Below, piece by piece: positions 1 to 6,404 of a stretch of 7,937 nucleotides of DNA. The stretch spans positions 1-7,937 of the forward strand of contig JAGLXI010000047.1 in NCBI GenBank assembly GCA_023132995.1, written 5' to 3'. The translations under genes and the position numbers were made by a program. This DNA is from Candidatus Zixiibacteriota bacterium. GTDB lineage: Bacteria > Zixibacteria > MSB-5A5 > GN15 > FEB-12. The stretch's first letter is position 1, and each line of letters begins with the position of its first letter. Under the pieces are notes generated by a model that worked only from the letters and a program-made list of their open reading frames with translations, ran no database searches and had not been told where the DNA came from.

Positions 1-1142
1 GGGAGGTGGAGAAGCTCAAGGCCGAACGCAATAAGATGTCGGCTGAGATCGCCGCTAAGAAGAAAACCGGGCAACCTGCCGATGACGCCATTGCCCAGAT
101 GCGCGAGGTGGGGCAACTGATCGCTGAGTTGGATGATGGCCTGCGCGAGGTGGAGAAGAAGGTCAATGCTTTATTGACCTGGGTTCCCAATCTGCCGCAT
201 GAGTCGGTCCCGGTCGGCGCTGACGAGAGCGCCGGCATCCTCGTTCGGGAGTGGGGCGAGAAACCGAACCGCGATTTCAAGGTCCTTCCGCACTGGGAGA
301 TTGGGGAAAAACTGGGGATACTGGATCTTCAGGCGGCGGCCAGAATTTCAGGTTCCGGGTTCTATGTCCTCAGAGGCCTGGGTGCCCGCTTGGAACGTGC
401 CTTGGCGAATTACATGCTTGACCTGCATGTCGCAGACGGCTTTGTTGAGTACTCACCGCCGTTTGTGGTCACCGCCGATACCATGTACGGCACCGGCCAA
501 CTGCCCAAGCTCGACGAGGACATGTACCACACGGAACCTGACGGCCTCTATCTGATCCCGACTGCCGAGGTGCCATTGACCAACGCCTTCAAGGGAGAGA
601 TCATCAGCCATGAGATGTTGCCCATTGGTATGGTGGCGTACACTCCCTGTTTCCGACGTGAGGCCGGGGCCGCTGGCAAGGACACGCGGGGGATGATGCG
701 GGTGCACCAGTTTGCCAAGGTCGAGATGGTGCGCATAGTCCGCCCCGAGAACTCCTACGATGAACTGGAATCCCTTCTTCGGCAAGCGGAAAAAGTTGTC
801 CGAGGACTGGGGCTTCCCTACCGGGTGATGAACCTGGCTTCGGGTGATCTGTCGTTCGCCAGCGCCAAGACCTACGACATCGATCTCTGGGCCGCCGGCA
901 TTGAGAAATACCTGGAAATATCGTCGGTGTCTAATTTCGAGGACTTCCAGGCCCGACGGATGAACTGCCGCTTCCGTGATGAGGACAAGAGCGTGAAGTT
1001 TCCGCACACGCTTAATGGTTCCGGAGTGGCCCTGGCGAGACTGGTTCCGGCCATTCTGGAAAACTATCAGAATGCCGACGGAACAGTGACCGTTCCCGAG
1101 ATACTCAAGCCCTATATGGGTGGTGTAGACAGGATCGGGTGA
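1..1142 (+). CDS. serS: Seryl-tRNA synthetase, 5' partial
   Basis: Class II aminoacyl-tRNA synthetase that activates serine with ATP and charges tRNA-Ser (and tRNA-Sec where present) in the cytoplasm. The reading frame is open from the window edge. The GTG at 6 is internal, not the start: the family is about 420-430 residues and 378 are visible from there, so roughly 45-50 N-terminal residues are missing. The first ~55 visible residues are the charged second half of the coiled-coil arm that grips the long variable arm of tRNA-Ser. The catalytic core follows, with the serine-binding TAE at about nt 561-569, motif 2 (CFRRE) at nt 648-662, and motif 3 starting NGSG near nt 1014 with its ATP-binding arginine kept. 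The ending LKPYMGG is typical of the family. The stop TGA at 1140-1142 shares a base with the next start codon, so the two genes are likely co-translated. Identity is very secure; only the 5' end is unknown. Confidence 0.98.
   Translation, partial: EVEKLKAERNKMSAEIAAKKKTGQPADDAIAQMREVGQLIAELDDGLREVEKKVNALLTWVPNLPHESVPVGADESAGILVREWGEKPNRDFKVLPHWEIGEKLGILDLQAAARISGSGFYVLRGLGARLERALANYMLDLHVADGFVEYSPPFVVTADTMYGTGQLPKLDEDMYHTEPDGLYLIPTAEVPLTNAFKGEIISHEMLPIGMVAYTPCFRREAGAAGKDTRGMMRVHQFAKVEMVRIVRPENSYDELESLLRQAEKVVRGLGLPYRVMNLASGDLSFASAKTYDIDLWAAGIEKYLEISSVSNFEDFQARRMNCRFRDEDKSVKFPHTLNGSGVALARLVPAILENYQNADGTVTVPEILKPYMGGVDRIG
1131..1134 (+). promoter_or_regulatory. Shine-Dalgarno site deciding the kinase start
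   Basis: AGGA inside the last codons of serS, 7 bases before the ATG at 1142 and only 4 bases before the in-frame GTG at 1139. The spacing favours ATG 1142 as the start of the histidine kinase. Confidence 0.5.
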
Positions 1143-2407
1143 TGGGTGGTCTGTCAAAAATCGGACGCTGGGTCGACGCCCTTTACATCGGCAGGTCGAC
1201 CATCTTCAAGATCTTCCTGCTGGGTGGGGTGGCGGTCATATCGGCGGTATTTATCTGGTACACCTTTGACGTGATCGGACAACTCCAGACAGACACCCGG
1301 GCCCAGGTTGACAAATACGTCAGAATATGGCAACTGGCCGCCAACTCGCCGACTTCGGGCACGGAGCTTCAGTTCATTTTCGATGAGATCATCGTCAAGG
1401 CCACTTTACCGATTATCGTCCTCGATGCCGACCGTGAACCGATCCACTGGCGGAACATCGGGAACGTCGCTGCCGGCGACACCACGACGGAAACACTTTC
1501 CCGGCTAAGGCGGGTGGCTGCCGATATGATGGAGCAGAACGGCGAGTTCCCACTCTACTTTGGCGAACGGAAGCTGAACTATTTCTGTTATGGAGACTCC
1601 GACGCCATCAACCGGCTCAGAATGATGCCGTTTGTGGAGATCGGGATTGTCCTGGCCTTTCTGATAGTGGGTATAATCGGCTTTCAGAATATGCGGCGCA
1701 GCGAGGAGCGGAAAATCTGGGTCGGTATGGCCAAAGAAACCGCGCACCAACTCGGTACACCCATAACCTCGCTCATGGGGTGGTTGGAAGTGACTCGAAC
1801 AGAGTGCCAGCCTGAAGTGGAGGCGGGGCATCGGCCACTCTTCGACCAGACGATGGGCAACATGAGTACCGACGTGAAACGGTTGGAGAAGATCGCCAAC
1901 CGTTTCGGGCAGATCGGCTCGATCCCGGAGATTGAACCCCACGACCTGAACTCGCTGGTACAGGAGACGGTCGAATACTACCGGCGCAGGCTACCGTTTG
2001 GAGGGGAGGGTATCAAACTGACCTTCTCTCCCGCCGAGTTACCTCCTGTCGAGCTCAACTACGGGCTGCTTGGCTGGGCGCTGGAAAACCTGCTCAAGAA
2101 CGCCCTGCAGGCGGTAGATTCACGTGAAGGGCGTATCAGCATTCGTACCGAACTCCTCGCCGGCGCGGACAACGTCCGGATTGAGATCTCCGACAACGGT
2201 GCCGGTATTCCTTCAGCAGCAGCACGCAAGATATTCCGAGCCGGCTTCACTACCAAGAAACGTGGCTGGGGGCTGGGGCTTTCGCTGGTCAAGCGTATCG
2301 TCGAAGAATATCACGGAGGGTGGGTGTCCCTGGCGGGATCGAAGCCGGGGGAGACCGTGTTTGAAATCCTCTTGCCACATAAGGCGCAGCGACAAGGCAG
2401 CAGATAG
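1142..2407 (+). CDS. Membrane sensor histidine kinase, probable PorX partner (PorY-like role)
   Basis: Two-component sensor kinase of the inner membrane, expected to autophosphorylate on histidine and pass phosphate to the regulator encoded next. From ATG 1142 it is 421 residues. A first membrane segment (about 22-41) is followed by an extracytoplasmic domain (about 42-163) and a second membrane segment (about 164-183). There is no room for a HAMP domain before the H-box, where H202 lies in ETAHQLGTPITS. The ATPase domain has an N-box (ENLLKN, 315-320), a G1 box (DNGAGIP, 351-357) and a G2 box (GWGLGL, 375-380). All catalytic boxes are intact. The extracytoplasmic part contains a PAS-like stretch (about 85-108, ending in HWRN); its ligand is unknown. 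The HQLGTP form of the H-box is, as I recall, common in Bacteroidota kinases. An in-frame GTG at 1139 is an alternative start. The regulator ATG is 9 bases after the stop, so the two are almost certainly co-expressed. Calling it PorY is inference from adjacency and not from recognised homology. Confidence 0.92.
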   Translation: MGGLSKIGRWVDALYIGRSTIFKIFLLGGVAVISAVFIWYTFDVIGQLQTDTRAQVDKYVRIWQLAANSPTSGTELQFIFDEIIVKATLPIIVLDADREPIHWRNIGNVAAGDTTTETLSRLRRVAADMMEQNGEFPLYFGERKLNYFCYGDSDAINRLRMMPFVEIGIVLAFLIVGIIGFQNMRRSEERKIWVGMAKETAHQLGTPITSLMGWLEVTRTECQPEVEAGHRPLFDQTMGNMSTDVKRLEKIANRFGQIGSIPEIEPHDLNSLVQETVEYYRRRLPFGGEGIKLTFSPAELPPVELNYGLLGWALENLLKNALQAVDSREGRISIRTELLAGADNVRIEISDNGAGIPSAAARKIFRAGFTTKKRGWGLGLSLVKRIVEEYHGGWVSLAGSKPGETVFEILLPHKAQRQGSR

Positions 2408-2409
2408 GA
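2406..2409 (+). promoter_or_regulatory. Ribosome binding site for the PorX-like gene
   Basis: AGGA overlaps the kinase stop codon (TAG 2405-2407) and lies 7 bases before ATG 2417. This is good spacing and implies that translation of kinase and regulator is linked. Confidence 0.6.
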
Positions 2410-2416
2410 ACAGAAG

Positions 2417-3976
2417 ATGACCAAACAGGCGATTAGAAAGAAGATACTCTGGGTTGACGACGAAATAGACTCGCTCAAGTCACACATCTTTTTCCTCGAG
2501 AAAAGGGGGTTTGAACTGACCACCGCTATGTCTGGTGACGACGCCGTGGTCAAAGTGCAGCATGAGACGTTTGATCTGGTACTGCTTGATGAAATGATGC
2601 CGGGGAAAGACGGACTGGCCACGCTTGAGGAAATCAAGGACATCCATCCCCATCTGCCGGTGGTGATGGTGACCAAGTCCGAGGAAGAGTCGCTCATGGA
2701 CGATGCTATCGGGCAGAAAATCGACGACTACCTGGTCAAACCCGTCAATCCGTCGCAGGTATTGCTGGTGATCAAACGGCTACTGGAATCCGGGAAGATC
2801 ATCAGCGGCTCCTCGATGAAGCGCTATATTGCCGAGATCAATCGCTTCAACGAGAAGTTGTACGGAACCGTCTCGCCCGAGGACTGGCAGGAGGCGGGTC
2901 GAATCCTGGCCTCGTGGAACCTGGAGCTTGATGTGACCAGCGACACCGGCCTGGAGCAGTTGCTCGACGGCACGCGCCGGGAGTGGAACAACGTGTTTGC
3001 CAAGTACATCGAGAATAACTACCGGGGCTGGCTCTTTTCGGACAAACGGCCGGTGCTTTCCCCGGACGTCGCTGCCAAATACGTTGTGCCGTTGCTGAAG
3101 CGGGAAAAGAAGGTGCTTTTTATCGTCGTCGACTGCATGCGGCTGGACCAGTGGATGCAGGTGGAACCCCTCCTTGCGGAATACTATAACATCCGCCGGG
3201 AGACATACCTGTCGCTTCTGCCCAGCGCCACGCCGTTTGCGCGCAACGCCCTTTTTGCGGGCCTGTTCCCGGACGAGATCAACCGGGCCTATCCGGACAA
3301 CTACAGTTCCCGCGACGAGGGTTCCCTGAATCGTAACGAAGAGCGGCTTTTCGCAGATAATCTTGCCCGCAACGGCCTGCGCTACGACCGCAAGCTCCGG
3401 TACGTGAAAATCTTTGATAACACCGAGGGTGAGGTGCTGGCCAAGCGAATCGCCGATTTTTTCGACAGCCCCATTGTCGCTCTCGTTTTCAACTTCCTGG
3501 ATATCCTGTCCCACGGTCGGTCCAACAACGTTATCCTCAGGGAGATCGCCGGAACCGACGCCGCTTTCAGGTCCCTGATGAAAAGCTGGTTTGTGCACTC
3601 GCCGTTGTTTGCCATCCTCAAGGCGTTCGCGGCTCGGGATTTCACGGTTGTTATCACTTCGGATCATGGTTCCGTCCTGTGCCAGCAGGGGACCATGGCG
3701 CATGGCAAGAGGTCTACGTCAAGCAACCTGCGATACAAGTACGGAGACAATCTCAAGTCGGACCCCAAGCACTCGATCCTGATCAAGAATCCGGACGAGT
3801 GGCGATTGCCCCAGCTCAGCATTGCCACCACCTACATAATCGCCAAAGAGGACTATTATTTCGTGTATCCGAACAATTATAACGAGATGGTGCGGCAGTT
3901 CCAGAACTCGTTTCAACACGGTGGTATTTCGCTCGAGGAAATGGTGGTGCCGCTGGCCGTTCTGACGCCCAAGTGA
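2417..3976 (+). CDS. porX: PorX-type response regulator with PglZ/alkaline-phosphatase-fold output domain
   Basis: Bifunctional response regulator of 519 residues, close to the length of P. gingivalis PorX. The receiver domain (about 8-122) has the acidic pair D14/D15, phospho-acceptor D58, T86 and K108. A helical linker (about 130-225) leads to a PglZ domain of the alkaline phosphatase superfamily. There the expected metal ligands and nucleophile are visible: D239 (VVDCMRLDQW), T272 (SATPFAR), D362 and H366 (FLDILSH), D416 and H417 (TSDHG), and H501 (QHGGIS). No DNA-binding domain is present. In Bacteroidota, PorX acts with the kinase PorY to control type IX secretion genes, and PorX is reported to be a zinc-dependent phosphodiesterase on oligonucleotides. 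Given the intact residues, I infer that this protein is catalytically competent. It lies between its probable kinase and tsaE. PglZ also occurs in BREX/Pgl phage defence, but the fused receiver and absence of other defence genes argue against that role here. Whether this host has type IX secretion cannot be seen in the window. Confidence 0.92.
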   Translation: MTKQAIRKKILWVDDEIDSLKSHIFFLEKRGFELTTAMSGDDAVVKVQHETFDLVLLDEMMPGKDGLATLEEIKDIHPHLPVVMVTKSEEESLMDDAIGQKIDDYLVKPVNPSQVLLVIKRLLESGKIISGSSMKRYIAEINRFNEKLYGTVSPEDWQEAGRILASWNLELDVTSDTGLEQLLDGTRREWNNVFAKYIENNYRGWLFSDKRPVLSPDVAAKYVVPLLKREKKVLFIVVDCMRLDQWMQVEPLLAEYYNIRRETYLSLLPSATPFARNALFAGLFPDEINRAYPDNYSSRDEGSLNRNEERLFADNLARNGLRYDRKLRYVKIFDNTEGEVLAKRIADFFDSPIVALVFNFLDILSHGRSNNVILREIAGTDAAFRSLMKSWFVHSPLFAILKAFAARDFTVVITSDHGSVLCQQGTMAHGKRSTSSNLRYKYGDNLKSDPKHSILIKNPDEWRLPQLSIATTYIIAKEDYYFVYPNNYNEMVRQFQNSFQHGGISLEEMVVPLAVLTPK

Positions 3977-3980
3977 TCCC

Positions 3981-4415
3981 TTGCAGCGAACCCTGAGCAC
4001 AGTGTCGCATTCGGAGGACCAGACGATTGGCCTGGCAAAGAACCTGGTCGGCCTGCTCAGGCCCGGTGACGTCATCGTTCTGCGGGGAGGACTCGGCTCC
4101 GGCAAAACCGTCTTCGTTCGCGGTCTGGCGATAGCTCTCGGTCTCGACGAACGACAGGTGAACTCTCCCTCCTTTACTATCGTCAACGAGTATCCCGGAG
4201 AACGACCGCTGTACCACTTCGATCTTTATCGGATAAGCGATCCCTCGGAACTGTACGAGGTAGGCTGGGACGAGTATCTTGAGCGCAACGGCCTGGTGGC
4301 CGTTGAGTGGGGTGAAAAAGCGAGGGGAATGTTACCCACCGGCTACTACCTCGTTGACTTTGGCATAGTGGACGAACAGAAACGAACAATTGACATCACC
4401 TTTGTTAACGAATGA
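3981..4415 (+). CDS. tsaE: tRNA t6A37 biosynthesis ATPase TsaE
   Basis: Small P-loop ATPase that works with TsaB and TsaD to transfer the threonylcarbamoyl group onto A37 of ANN-decoding tRNAs; TsaE drives turnover of the complex. It is 144 residues, normal for the family. Visible motifs are the Walker A loop GGLGSGKT (36-43), the switch-like SPSFTIVNEY (62-71), HFDLYR with D81, and VEWGEK with E109. The Walker A usually begins GDLG; here the aspartate is glycine, while the lysine and threonine are kept. The start is a TTG 4 bases after the porX stop with no convincing Shine-Dalgarno. A GTG at 4002 is in frame, but it would remove the first beta strand region that family members have, so TTG is preferred. 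Translation is probably coupled to porX. The stop overlaps the tsaB start as ATGA. Confidence 0.96.
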   Translation: MQRTLSTVSHSEDQTIGLAKNLVGLLRPGDVIVLRGGLGSGKTVFVRGLAIALGLDERQVNSPSFTIVNEYPGERPLYHFDLYRISDPSELYEVGWDEYLERNGLVAVEWGEKARGMLPTGYYLVDFGIVDEQKRTIDITFVNE

Positions 4416-5095
4416 CAGATTCCCGCGAAATGAATGTGCTGGCCATTGACACCGCCACGGCTACGCTGAACCTGGCAGTGAGCTTCGGCGGTGATCGCTT
4501 AGTGAAGCTGAGCGAGCAGATCGGCATCTCACACGGCCGAATCCTGATCAAGAAAATCAGTGACCTGCTTGAATCCGCCGGACTTGACAGGGGCGATCTC
4601 GACGGTATAGTGGCCTCGACCGGCCCCGGTTCCTTCACCGGTCTGCGAGTCGGACTGGCGGCCGCCAAGGGGATAGCGGTGGCGATTGATATCCCGATAG
4701 TGGGCGTGAGTCTGTTCGACGTTGCCGCTCACAGGTTAGGTGAGCGCGATGCCTATGTCGTGGTTCCCTTCAAGCGCGATGAATACTTCGTTACTCTCGT
4801 GACGCGGGGAACCTGGACGCTGGAGAACGTTACCGCGGTAGCAAAGACGGCGCTTGCAGAGTTTGTCGGCAATTTGCCGGTGGCCGCCATTAGTATCGAT
4901 TTGGCGGGCCCGTACCCGCAGCTCACCCTGGCGGAACCGTCCGGACGGATTGAGTACGACGGAGGCGATCTGCTGGTCCTTGGTCAATCGAGGCTTTCGG
5001 CCGGAGAATCCGACGACATCGCCCGGCTTGAACCGCTGTACTTGATGAAGTCCCAGGCGGAGATTCGATATGCCCGGCAACACCGGGAAAAATGA
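4412..5095 (+). CDS. tsaB: tRNA t6A37 biosynthesis protein TsaB
   Basis: Non-catalytic ASKHA-fold partner that dimerises with TsaD and recruits TsaE in the threonylcarbamoyl transferase complex. The protein is 227 residues, typical of TsaB. It shows the N-terminal strand NVLAIDTATATLNLAV, the family signature STGPGSFTGLRVGLAAAKG (69-87), and a C-terminal LEPLYLMKSQAE, the usual closing motif. The first ATG (4412) overlaps the tsaE stop by 4 bases. A second ATG at 4430 would give the canonical very short N terminus (MNVLAID); neither has a clear Shine-Dalgarno, so the start could be either one. The 3' end overlaps rimI by 26 bases. The third core member, tsaD, is not in this window and must be elsewhere. 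Confidence 0.95.
   Translation: MTDSREMNVLAIDTATATLNLAVSFGGDRLVKLSEQIGISHGRILIKKISDLLESAGLDRGDLDGIVASTGPGSFTGLRVGLAAAKGIAVAIDIPIVGVSLFDVAAHRLGERDAYVVVPFKRDEYFVTLVTRGTWTLENVTAVAKTALAEFVGNLPVAAISIDLAGPYPQLTLAEPSGRIEYDGGDLLVLGQSRLSAGESDDIARLEPLYLMKSQAEIRYARQHREK
5059..5062 (+). promoter_or_regulatory. Ribosome binding site deciding the rimI start
   Basis: GGAG inside the end of tsaB, 7 bases before ATG 5070. It supports the upstream start over the internal ATGs at 5118 and 5124, which would also cut off the first GNAT strand (GIRAM). Confidence 0.6.
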
Positions 5096-5558
5096 CCCGG
5101 CCATCGGCATTCGCGCCATGACAATGGGCGACCTTGATGCCATTGTAGCCCTGGAAAAGGCCGTCTTTTCAGACCCCTGGCCTCGTGACGCCTTCTCGGA
5201 CATCCTGTCCGGCGAGGGATGGAGCGCACTTGTGGCCGAATGCGACACCGGGATAATCGCCTATGCCTGCTGCATGACCCTTGACGAAGGGGCACGCCTG
5301 GCCAACATCGCGGTGGCCGAATCCTATCGCAGAAAATCGGTTGCCAAAAGACTCCTGGCCCGTATCTTGGATGACGCCAAGAAGGCAGAGTGCGAGTACA
5401 TACTGCTGGAGGTCAGGCCCGGTAATACCGAGGCCATTACTTTTTATGAGCGCCACGGTTTCCGCCATATGTACCGGCGCCCTCACTATTATCACAGTCC
5501 GACCGAGGATGCCCTGGTGATGGTGCGCTACCTGTCTGAGGATGATGAAAACGAGTGA
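5070..5558 (+). CDS. rimI: Ribosomal-protein-alanine N-acetyltransferase RimI (GNAT family)
   Basis: GNAT acetyltransferase; RimI acetylates the N-terminal alanine of ribosomal protein bS18 using acetyl-CoA and may act on other N termini. It has 162 residues. The first strand (IGIRAM, 12-17) is followed by motif A (about 78-96) with the strand LANIAVAESYR, and by the C-terminal part LEVRPGN (113-119), FYERHGF (125-131) and YYHSPTEDALVM (140-151). That last block with its YY-P-EDA pattern is characteristic of RimI over generic GNATs. E114 and Y126 align with the residues taken as catalytic base and acid in E. coli RimI. The acetyl-CoA loop, normally R/Q-x-x-G-x-G/A, reads RRKSVA, so the first glycine is serine. 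The gene overlaps tsaB by 26 bases; tsaB-rimI adjacency is common in bacteria. Substrate is inferred from family only. Confidence 0.92.
   Translation: MPGNTGKNDPAIGIRAMTMGDLDAIVALEKAVFSDPWPRDAFSDILSGEGWSALVAECDTGIIAYACCMTLDEGARLANIAVAESYRRKSVAKRLLARILDDAKKAECEYILLEVRPGNTEAITFYERHGFRHMYRRPHYYHSPTEDALVMVRYLSEDDENE
5073..5100 (+). other. Two alternative short hairpins at the tsaB/rimI overlap
   Basis: CCCGG (5073-5077), CCGGG (5083-5087) and CCCGG (5096-5100) form a three-part arrangement. The middle element can pair with either flank, with loops of 5 or 8 bases. It starts directly after the rimI ATG and spans the tsaB stop (5093-5095). Each stem has only 5 base pairs and the region is coding, so chance is quite possible. 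Confidence 0.2.
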
Positions 5559-5561
5559 CCA

Positions 5562-6404
5562 ATGGAATGGTTCCGAAAAGCAAAACCGGGGATTGAATCC
5601 ACCGAGAAGAAAAACATCCCTGAGGGGTTGTGGACAAAATGCACTTCCTGCGGCGAGATCGTCTACGGGAAAAAAATGGAACAGCTCCTCTGGGTCTGCC
5701 CCAACTGCAATTTCCACTTCAGGATATCGAGCCGCAAGTACATAGACCTCCTGCTTGACGGCGGTGAGCTTGAGGAACATGACGGGAACCTGAGAACCAC
5801 CGACCCGCTCAAGTTCAAGGACTCCAAGAAGTATCCCGACCGTATCAAGGCCGCCCAGCGGAAGTCGGGCGCCATGGAAGGCCTTATCTCGGGGATGGCC
5901 GCCGTGGACGGCATGCCGGTCTCGTTTGCAATCATGGATTTCTCGTTCATCGGGGGGTCGATGGGGTCTGTCGTAGGCGAGAAAGTGGCTCGCGCTATTG
6001 AGCGTGCCATTGACCGCGAAGTGCCCCTGATAATCGTCTCCTGCAGCGGCGGGGCTCGTATGCAGGAGAGCATTCTGTCACTGATGCAGATGGCGAAGAC
6101 GTCGTCACTTTTGGCAGTACTGGCGGAGAAGAGGATTCCCTACATCTCGATATTGACCAACCCTACCACCGCAGGGGTCATGGCCTCGTACGCGTCGTTG
6201 GGCGACGTGATCATTGCCGAGCCGAAGGCCCTGTTGGGTTTTGCCGGCCCGCGAGTGATTCAGCAGACGATCGGCACCGACCTGCCGGAGGGTTTTCAAT
6301 CCTCTGAGTTTTTCCTGGAAAAGGGATTTCTGGACAAGATCGTAGAGCGAAAAGACCTGCGCAGTACCGTGATCAAGCTGCTCAGGTATATGTGGAGACG
6401 GTAG
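5562..6404 (+). CDS. accD: Acetyl-CoA carboxylase carboxyltransferase beta subunit AccD
   Basis: Beta subunit of the carboxyltransferase half of acetyl-CoA carboxylase. With AccA it moves the carboxyl group from biotin on AccB to acetyl-CoA, giving malonyl-CoA for fatty acid synthesis. The 280-residue protein starts MEWFRKAKPGIE, matching the family N terminus. It carries the four-cysteine zinc ribbon C27-x2-C30 and C46-x2-C49, at the same positions as in E. coli AccD. The crotonase-fold core shows FIGGSMGSVVGEK (129-141), SCSGGARMQE (160-169) and GFAGPRVIQQT (226-236). A conserved glycine near PTMGGV/PTTGGV is alanine here (PTTAGV, 201-206). The start is 3 bases after the rimI stop with only a weak Shine-Dalgarno, so translational coupling is likely. 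accA is not adjacent. The accD-folC order is also seen in E. coli and other bacteria. Confidence 0.98.
   Translation: MEWFRKAKPGIESTEKKNIPEGLWTKCTSCGEIVYGKKMEQLLWVCPNCNFHFRISSRKYIDLLLDGGELEEHDGNLRTTDPLKFKDSKKYPDRIKAAQRKSGAMEGLISGMAAVDGMPVSFAIMDFSFIGGSMGSVVGEKVARAIERAIDREVPLIIVSCSGGARMQESILSLMQMAKTSSLLAVLAEKRIPYISILTNPTTAGVMASYASLGDVIIAEPKALLGFAGPRVIQQTIGTDLPEGFQSSEFFLEKGFLDKIVERKDLRSTVIKLLRYMWRR

Noticed and set aside
6..8. GTG as the true start of serS
   Set aside because: The frame is open upstream to the window edge, and starting here would remove about half of the tRNA-binding coiled-coil arm.
453..1157. A 234-codon open frame on the - strand opposite serS
   Set aside because: The opposite strand encodes intact class II synthetase motifs across the same stretch; the antisense product is low-complexity in character with no domain I recognise.
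2780..3703. A 307-codon open frame on the - strand opposite porX
   Set aside because: It lies wholly antisense to a gene with complete, recognisable domains. The predicted protein has no recognisable motif and looks like a reverse-frame shadow of GC-rich codons.
2417..3976. PglZ domain as evidence of a BREX or Pgl phage-defence system
   Set aside because: The domain is fused to a receiver as in PorX, and no brxC, pglX methyltransferase or other defence gene is nearby; all neighbours are housekeeping genes.
5169..5780. A 203-codon open frame on the - strand opposite rimI and the start of accD
   Set aside because: It spans the junction of two well-supported genes on the other strand and has no family signature.
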